In this document: piece by piece, positions 5,355-9,408 of the stretch
Layout: each line of letters starts with the position of its first letter
Numbering within the stretch: position 1 is the stretch's first letter
Assembly (NCBI RefSeq): GCF_020075705.1
Contig: NZ_JAIQUM010000122.1
Coordinates: forward strand, 1-9,408
Length of the DNA stretch: 9,408 nt
Reading direction: 5' to 3'
DNA from: Metabacillus rhizolycopersici
GTDB taxonomy: Bacteria; Bacillota; Bacilli; Bacillales; Bacillaceae
Translations under genes and position numbers: made by a program
Notes under the pieces: model-generated
The model's database searches: none
What the model was told of the DNA's origin: nothing
What the model saw: only the letters and a program-made list of their open reading frames with translations

Positions 5355-5472
5355 ACAAAAGCGCAAGCGCCTTGATCAGCCTAAGTTAGGCATAAGACGC
5401 GCATGAAGAAAGGCTGTACTTTACCTTCTAATTCATGCGTGGCTAGATGCTGGATATCGTGCACTTATCCAC
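5355..5472. repeat. Dispersed Bacillaceae-type intergenic hairpin repeat
   Basis: The segment begins AAAAGCGCAAGCGCCTTGAT and ends near CACTTATCCAC. Its centre folds as a long hairpin: CGCATGAA (5400-5407) pairs with TTCATGCG (5432-5439), and AAGG (5410-5413) with CCTT (5424-5427), around CTGTACTTTA. From memory, elements with the order GCGCAAGCGCCTTG - CAGCC - AAAGGCTGTACTTT - GGCTAG-GCTGGA - ACTTATCCAC recur between genes in Bacillus relatives. Copy number cannot be seen here. Confidence 0.6.
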
Positions 5473-5502
5473 TATTCAGGAATTTTATCATTTCCTAAAC
5501 GA

Positions 5503-5531
5503 CAAAAAAGAAAAGTGCGGCTAACACTTCT
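5503..5531 (-). terminator. Intrinsic terminator of the tetR-ABC-osmC operon
   Basis: On the minus strand, beginning about 20 nt after the osmC-like stop, AAGTG (5525-5529) and CACTT (5513-5517) pair around TTAGCCG. Flanking AG/CT-type pairs extend the stem, and TTCTTTTTTG follows. It marks the probable 3' end of the operon. Confidence 0.7.
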
Positions 5532-5547
5532 CCTTGTTCTCTTGAAC

Positions 5548-5973
5548 TTAATCAATCTTTTCTTGTTTTTCCCCATTTAGAATGAGGTGGAATGTAATTT
5601 GTGCCTTCAATGAATCAGACACAGCACAGTATTTCTCTTTCCCAAGGTTAATGGCTCTCCATACTTTTTTGCTGTCGATGCTTCCGTCAATTTTGAAGGT
5701 GACGTCGATTGAGGTGAAGCTTTTTGGTAATTCTTCTCTTCTTGTGCCGTCTGTTTCGATTTCAAGCTTTTCGATTAGATCTAAGTGTGGTCGTAGAATC
5801 ATTGTGACGTCAATTCCGATGCAGCCTGCGACAGAGGCTAAGAGCATTTCAGTTGGTGTGACACCTTTTCCTTCGCCGAAATACGCTTCTGTGGCGTCCA
5901 TTTGGATTTCGTACCCTGAATCTCCCTTAGCAGTGAAGGCACGCTTTCCTTGCCATTTTGTTACTACTTTCAT
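5548..5973 (-). CDS. OsmC/Ohr-family peroxide-resistance protein
   Basis: This is a 141-residue cytoplasmic protein of the OsmC fold. It has the two family cysteines: Cys51 in LLASVAGCIGIDV, at the start of the central helix, and Cys116 in EKYCAVSDSL. In this family the pair reduces organic hydroperoxides. Also visible are GVTPTEMLLA (37-46) and the alternating beta-strand pattern of the C-terminal half. The short N-terminus and overall form are closer to YhfA-like OsmC proteins than to Ohr. A ribosome binding site, AGAGGG, lies about 7 nt before the ATG. It starts 46 nt after the ABC ATPase stop on the same strand with no promoter seen between them, and a terminator follows, so it is probably the last gene of the transporter operon. 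Its substrate is unknown. Confidence 0.9.
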   Translation of the reverse strand: MKVVTKWQGKRAFTAKGDSGYEIQMDATEAYFGEGKGVTPTEMLLASVAGCIGIDVTMILRPHLDLIEKLEIETDGTRREELPKSFTSIDVTFKIDGSIDSKKVWRAINLGKEKYCAVSDSLKAQITFHLILNGEKQEKID

Positions 5974-6019
5974 TCACGATCCCTCTTTTCTCATTTGCTC
6001 ATTCTTCTAAGCTATCATG

Positions 6020-6757
6020 TTAGATCATTTTCAGAAATTTCTTTGCCCGCTCTGTGTCTGGATTGGTGAAAAATTTCTCTGGGTCCGCTTGCTCATAGAT
6101 GATACCATCTGCCATGAACACAATGCGATCAGCCACTTCACGCGCAAATTGCATTTCATGTGTCACAATCACCATCGTCATGCCGTCCTTCGCAAGCTGC
6201 TTCATGACATTTAATACTTCATCTACTAATTCAGGATCAAGCGCAGAGGTTGGCTCATCAAACAGCATGATATCAGGCTCCATCGCTAACGCCCGTGCAA
6301 TCGCAACCCGTTGCTGCTGCCCACCAGACAGCCTTGATGGATATTCATCTCTTTTTTCAATCATGCCCACTCTTGCTAGCAGATTTTCCCCTTTTTCAAT
6401 CGCTTTTTCCTTGTTCCACTTTTTCACAACCAGCAATGCCTCAATAACGTTTTGCAGGACTGTTTTATGTGGATATAAATTAAACTGCTGAAACACCATT
6501 CCTGTATGAAGACGGATTTTTTGAATCTGCTTAGCGCGTTCTTTTTTACTTTGTTTCGTATCGACTACAATACCGCTGACTGTCATCCTACCACCAGTCA
6601 ATTCCTCGAGACCGTTTAAACAGCGAAGAAAGGTGCTTTTTCCCGAGCCACTTGGACCAAGTACCGCAACAACTTCGCCGGCGTTTACTTGTAAATCGAT
6701 TTTTTTTAAAACTTCCAGGTTATGAAAGCTTTTCGATAGCTCGTTTGTAATAATCAT
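6020..6757 (-). CDS. Polar amino acid ABC transporter ATPase
   Basis: This is the nucleotide-binding subunit of an amino-acid importer, GlnQ/HisP type, 245 residues and full length. All motifs are present: Walker [10 protein letters not shown] (34-42), the Q-loop region [17 protein letters not shown] (87-103), signature LSGGQQQR (143-150), Walker [13 protein letters not shown] (163-174) with catalytic Glu168, and switch His200 in IVTHE. The HKT-LQN run after the Q-loop and the LSGGQQQR form are typical of polar amino-acid systems. It begins 14 nt after the permease stop, with GGGG about 9 nt before its ATG. B. subtilis TcyC, YxeO and GlnQ are relatives; the motifs cannot tell which substrate is carried. 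Confidence 0.96.
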   Translation of the reverse strand: MIITNELSKSFHNLEVLKKIDLQVNAGEVVAVLGPSGSGKSTFLRCLNGLEELTGGRMTVSGIVVDTKQSKKERAKQIQKIRLHTGMVFQQFNLYPHKTVLQNVIEALLVVKKWNKEKAIEKGENLLARVGMIEKRDEYPSRLSGGQQQRVAIARALAMEPDIMLFDEPTSALDPELVDEVLNVMKQLAKDGMTMVIVTHEMQFAREVADRIVFMADGIIYEQADPEKFFTNPDTERAKKFLKMI

Positions 6758-6771
6758 GCTAAAACCCCAAC

Positions 6772-7416
6772 TTATTCATAGATTGATAAACGTTTCTCTA
6801 GTCTTTCTAGTAGAAAAGAAAAACCTGTACTCATGACCCAATACATGATTGCAATCGCTAAATAAAACGGCATATAGACGTAATACTGTGCAATTAATAA
6901 TTGCGATGTTCGTAAAAGTTCAGTAACCGTAATAACAGACACAAGCGATGTTTCCTTTAGCATTCCTATAAAGGTGTTTCCAGCCGGAGGAATCGCCACC
7001 CGAATTGCTTGAGGAAGAATAATTCTTCTCATTGTTTGTGCTGGAGTCATTCCAGATGCATAAGCTGCTTCCATCTGACCTTTTGGGATCGATTGCAATG
7101 CTCCGCGCAGTGTTTCCGATAAATAAGCTCCGATGCTAATACTTAACGCAATATAAGCAGCGACTAGTGGTTCCAGCTTAATTCCATAATCGACAAGACC
7201 ATAATAAACAATAATAATTTGTACCAGCGTTGGTGTTCCTCTAATGATCGAAACATAAGCTCTCGCAACCCATCTAATAAATCGATTCCCTTTTAACCTT
7301 GCAATTGCCACAATAACGCCAATGATCGATCCAAAAAACATAGAAACAATAGTGATAAGGAGCGTATAATACGCTCCTTTTAATAAAAATGGCAAATTCG
7401 CTACTACAACATCCAT
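6772..7416 (-). CDS. Polar amino acid ABC transporter permease (HisM/GlnP family)
   Basis: This 214-residue inner-membrane permease has the usual length for this family. The N-terminal segment [19 protein letters not shown] is typical of the HisMQ group. The EAA loop, the contact with the ATPase, is at 116-135 ([20 protein letters not shown]), with all key positions kept. RGTPTLVQ (59-66) and [14 protein letters not shown] (149-162) are further family hallmarks. Only one permease is encoded, so it probably works as a homodimer. It starts 33 nt after the binding-protein stop. The best Shine-Dalgarno (AGAAGGG) is about 14 nt from the ATG, longer than normal, so translation may be modest or the start slightly misplaced. 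Confidence 0.95.
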   Translation of the reverse strand: MDVVVANLPFLLKGAYYTLLITIVSMFFGSIIGVIVAIARLKGNRFIRWVARAYVSIIRGTPTLVQIIIVYYGLVDYGIKLEPLVAAYIALSISIGAYLSETLRGALQSIPKGQMEAAYASGMTPAQTMRRIILPQAIRVAIPPAGNTFIGMLKETSLVSVITVTELLRTSQLLIAQYYVYMPFYLAIAIMYWVMSTGFSFLLERLEKRLSIYE

Positions 7417-7449
7417 TCTACTTTAGAAGTCCCTTCTCTCTCAGGTCGC

Positions 7450-8271
7450 TTACTCTTGTGGTTCTTCATCAAACCACTTAACGTAAATCTCTTTATACGT
7501 TCCGTCTTTCTTCATCTCATTTAAAATACGATTTAATTCTGTGATGAACGTTTCGTTCCCTTTACGAACTGCGATACCTGCTTGATCCGATTTAATCGGC
7601 TCGCCTACTGCCTTAATTTTAAATCCATTTTTTTCAATAACAGGTTTGATGGCATACATGTTATTAATTGTCGCGTCAATTCGGCCTGCATCTAAATCTT
7701 TTAACGATGTGATGACATCATCATACGTTTTAATCGTAAAATCGCCTACTTTTGGAAGCAGCTCCGTACGTAAATAGGTTTCATCATTCGTTCCTAATCC
7801 GACTCCGATATCCTTACCCTTGAAATCCTCTACCTTTGTGATCGATTGGTCACTTTCTGGTACGATAATTTTCACATGATTCGTAATATACGGATCGGTA
7901 AAATCCATTTGTTTTTTACGCTCATCTGTAATCGTCATTTGACTGATAACAGTATCAAACTTCTCTGCTTGCAATCCGGCAATCATTCCAGAAAACTCTT
8001 GTGCAACAAATTCAACATCGACACCTAATCGTTTCCCAATTTCTTTGGCGATATCTGCATCAAATCCATCCATTTCTTTCTTTTCATTCAGGAAATTGTA
8101 TGGTTGATATGTACCCATGACACCTACTTTTAGAACGCCTCTATCTTTCACTTCCTGTAATAAATCAACATTTTCACTTGCTTTATTCTCATTATTTGAA
8201 GTACATGCGCTTAACATCACTGTGAATACTAGTATGAAAATCAAGCCTATAAATGAACGTCTTCGTTTCAT
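7450..8271 (-). CDS. Polar amino acid ABC transporter substrate-binding lipoprotein
   Basis: This 273-residue extracellular binding protein of SBP family 3 captures the substrate for the permease and ATPase. The start at 8271 gives basic MKRRR, a hydrophobic core and lipobox LSAC with Cys23. The ATG at 8295 would only add eight charged residues. Family features are GVLKVGVMGTYQPYNF (45-60), GFDADIAKEIGKRLG (69-83), the TITDERKKQMDFTDPY block (113-128) with Arg118, the usual carboxylate-binding arginine, and AGRIDATI (195-202) with Asp199. GTYQPYNF and FSGMIAGLQ recall cystine-type (TcyA) and YxeM-type proteins, but they do not prove the ligand. The start lies 20 nt after the tetR stop, so the two genes are probably translationally coupled. 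Confidence 0.95.
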   Translation of the reverse strand: MKRRRSFIGLIFILVFTVMLSACTSNNENKASENVDLLQEVKDRGVLKVGVMGTYQPYNFLNEKKEMDGFDADIAKEIGKRLGVDVEFVAQEFSGMIAGLQAEKFDTVISQMTITDERKKQMDFTDPYITNHVKIIVPESDQSITKVEDFKGKDIGVGLGTNDETYLRTELLPKVGDFTIKTYDDVITSLKDLDAGRIDATINNMYAIKPVIEKNGFKIKAVGEPIKSDQAGIAVRKGNETFITELNRILNEMKKDGTYKEIYVKWFDEEPQE

Positions 8272-8275
8272 CTTT

Positions 8276-8286
8276 ATTCTCCCCTT
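8276..8286 (-). promoter_or_regulatory. Ribosome binding site that sets the binding-protein start
   Basis: The minus strand reads AAGGGGAGAAT. AAGGGGAG ends 7 nt before the ATG at 8271. The upstream in-frame ATG (8295) overlaps the tetR TGA as ATGA and encodes a lysine-rich extension made from this site itself, so 8271 is preferred. Confidence 0.75.
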
Positions 8287-8291
8287 CTTCT

Positions 8292-8909
8292 TCATTTTCC
8301 AAGCAAACCGAAAAACTCAAATCTTACAATTTCTCGTGCTAGCTCGCTTGCTGTTTTTCTTTTTACATTCGATTCATTTGTAGCTGGACCAAATAACCAC
8401 CTAGAGAGAATCCCTTCAATTAAACTAATTAATAATGCAGATTGTAACGTCGGATCCTTGGCAGGCAAAATACCAAGATCCATTGCTCGCTTTATGTTAG
8501 TTTGAAACGCTTCTTCTAATTTTATTCTCGTCTCAATGATTGCTTCATTTACCGAAACTTCGCTTTCCATACCTTTTAGTAATAATTCCATGAAATATCT
8601 ATTTTCTGCGGAAAATTCAATCAATTCTTCAAACAAATTTTCAGAAGCTTGAACAGCATCTTGAACCGTCCCTGGTGATTTTCGATATCCTTTAGAAACA
8701 ACATCTAAAAGATGCGCTTGTCCTCTATGAATAATTTCGAGCGCAATTGCCTCTTTACTTTTAAAGTGCCAGTAAAAAGTACCTTGTGCAACTCCAGCTG
8801 CACGCACGATATCAGAAATTTTTGTTTTATGGTAACCATTCGTAGCAAATTGCTTCATTGAAATCTCTAAAATCTGTTCTCTTCTGTCAGAAACTCCCTC
8901 TTGCTTCAA
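8292..8909 (-). CDS. TetR/AcrR-family transcriptional regulator, TTG start
   Basis: This is a 205-residue one-component repressor. The N-terminal TetR domain covers about 8-60. REQILEISMKQFATNGY is the first helix, ISDIVRAAGVAQGTFYWHFKSKEAI (31-55) the helix-turn-helix, and TFYWHFKSKE the family's most typical segment. The rest is a helical ligand and dimer domain with no recognisable specificity. The start codon is TTG (8907-8909); GGGAGGAGGGG ends 8 nt before it, and no ATG lies nearby before residue 18. It is the first gene of the operon, and its TGA lies 20 nt before the binding-protein ATG. An operator-like repeat lies at its own start site, so it probably represses the whole operon, including itself, and is released by a transported or metabolised compound. 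Confidence 0.92.
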   Translation of the reverse strand: MKQEGVSDRREQILEISMKQFATNGYHKTKISDIVRAAGVAQGTFYWHFKSKEAIALEIIHRGQAHLLDVVSKGYRKSPGTVQDAVQASENLFEELIEFSAENRYFMELLLKGMESEVSVNEAIIETRIKLEEAFQTNIKRAMDLGILPAKDPTLQSALLISLIEGILSRWLFGPATNESNVKRKTASELAREIVRFEFFGLLGK

Positions 8910-8917
8910 ACTATCTA

Positions 8918-8928
8918 CCCCTCCTCCC
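8918..8928 (-). promoter_or_regulatory. Strong ribosome binding site supporting the tetR TTG start
   Basis: GGGAGGAGGGG on the minus strand, followed by TAGATAGT and then TTG (8907-8909). The long purine run at normal spacing is why a rare start codon is accepted. Confidence 0.75.
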
Positions 8929-8930
8929 GA

Positions 8931-8951
8931 TTGATTAGTCAGTCAGTTAGG
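8931..8951. promoter_or_regulatory. Probable TetR operator at the transcription start
   Basis: The minus strand contains TAACTGACTGACTAATCAA, with stacked direct ACTGA/ACTAA steps of 4 bp, lying from just after the -10 box through the predicted start. Many TetR-type operators carry TGACTGAC-like sequence. It is not a clean inverted repeat, so the exact boundaries are uncertain. Confidence 0.4.
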
Positions 8952-8954
8952 TAT

Positions 8955-8983
8955 ATTCTATTAAATCGGTCTATTTTAGTCAA
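8955..8983 (-). promoter_or_regulatory. Sigma-A promoter of the tetR-ABC-osmC operon
   Basis: On the minus strand, -35 TTGACT (8978-8983) and -10 TAGAAT (8955-8960) are separated by exactly 17 nt, with one mismatch in each box. The start would fall near 8948, in the operator-like repeat, giving a leader of about 40 nt. Confidence 0.8.
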
Positions 8984-9408
8984 TAATTTTGATCTGTTTG
9001 GTCAGGATTATGTTTTAGAGGTATGAGGCGTGTTTGATCATTTAGATTTGAGCCACTTTTCGAGGACTTGATTGCATAAAAAATAAGCCACATGATTTCC
9101 AATTTCATGCCCCGCTCTTATGATAGATTGTAACGAAACAATCTACATGGAAAAGGGACAAAAGGATGATCCATATGGCTTCATATCATAATCTCAAATT
9201 TTCAGAAAAGGTTGAAGGTGTTTGGAGCAATTAGGCAGTCTATTCTATACGTAGAAAAGTGAGAACTGTCCTCTTTGTCTTAGGCTGTTTTAGTAAACTT
9301 TGTTGTTTTTAAACTTACTTGATTTCTAATTCAACTTCTCGAAATGATGTATCGTCCATAATCATGATTTATTGTCAGAACTTGAGATTTTTTGTCCAAG
9401 CTCAAGGT
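8984..9408. other. Gene-poor right flank with short structured pieces
   Basis: No full gene is seen. A perfect 8-bp hairpin, TAGATTGT (9124-9131) with ACAATCTA (9138-9145), has loop AACGAA. A 22-codon plus-strand frame (9166-9234) has AAAAGGG 8 nt before its ATG and is unlike anything I recognise. GGCTGTTTTAGTAAACTTTG (from about 9284) resembles, from memory, a dispersed repeat of Bacillus intergenic DNA. CTTGAG/CTCAAG (9381-9406) can pair at the window edge. Confidence 0.4.

Noticed and set aside
8272..8295. Binding-protein start at 8295, overlapping the tetR stop as ATGA
   Set aside because: The purine-rich site AAGGGGAG falls inside this extension and is correctly spaced for the ATG at 8271, which begins a normal lipoprotein signal.

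Overview
The window looks like chromosomal DNA of a low-GC Gram-positive of the family Bacillaceae. The support is AT-rich coding with purine-rich GGAGG-type ribosome binding sites, substrate-binding proteins made as lipoproteins, CcpA-type cre sites, a YvrJ-family micro-protein, and intergenic repeats of a kind I associate with Bacillus relatives. The species cannot be named from this. All the larger genes are on the minus strand, so transcription runs from high to low coordinates; the only gene called on the plus strand is the 46-codon yvrJ-like one.

Region by region. 1-155 is a tandem array of 52-bp non-coding repeats that runs off the left edge. 245-4155 is a sugar-acid uptake locus, in transcription order: an FCD-type GntR regulator (3469-4155), a TRAP substrate-binding lipoprotein (2252-3277), the small TRAP membrane subunit DctQ (1549-2112) and the large subunit DctM (245-1528). 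4156-4939 is mostly non-coding: it has the regulator's promoter, operator, two cre sites and a 22-bp palindrome, then a possible gene remnant and a folded element ending like a terminator. A yvrJ-like gene with its own terminator lies at 4940-5142. 5150-5547 holds a dispersed hairpin repeat and the terminator of the next operon. 5548-8909 is a second operon, transcribed tetR - amino-acid ABC binding lipoprotein - permease - ATPase - OsmC-like protein, from a clear sigma-A promoter (8955-8983) with an operator-like repeat at the start site. 8984-9408 has no recognisable full gene.

How the genes work together. The GntR protein closely resembles the Bacillus subtilis gluconate repressor as I remember it. 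Two sites in the window match the remembered B. subtilis gnt operator: one just downstream of the regulator's own -10 box and one upstream of dctP. Four cre-like sites lie in the same locus. The simplest reading is a gluconate (or related aldonate) TRAP importer, repressed by GntR and by carbon catabolite control, standing in for the secondary permease GntP. The second operon is probably a TetR-controlled importer of a polar amino acid, perhaps a sulfur-containing one, coupled to an OsmC-type thiol peroxidase; its substrate is not readable from the sequence.
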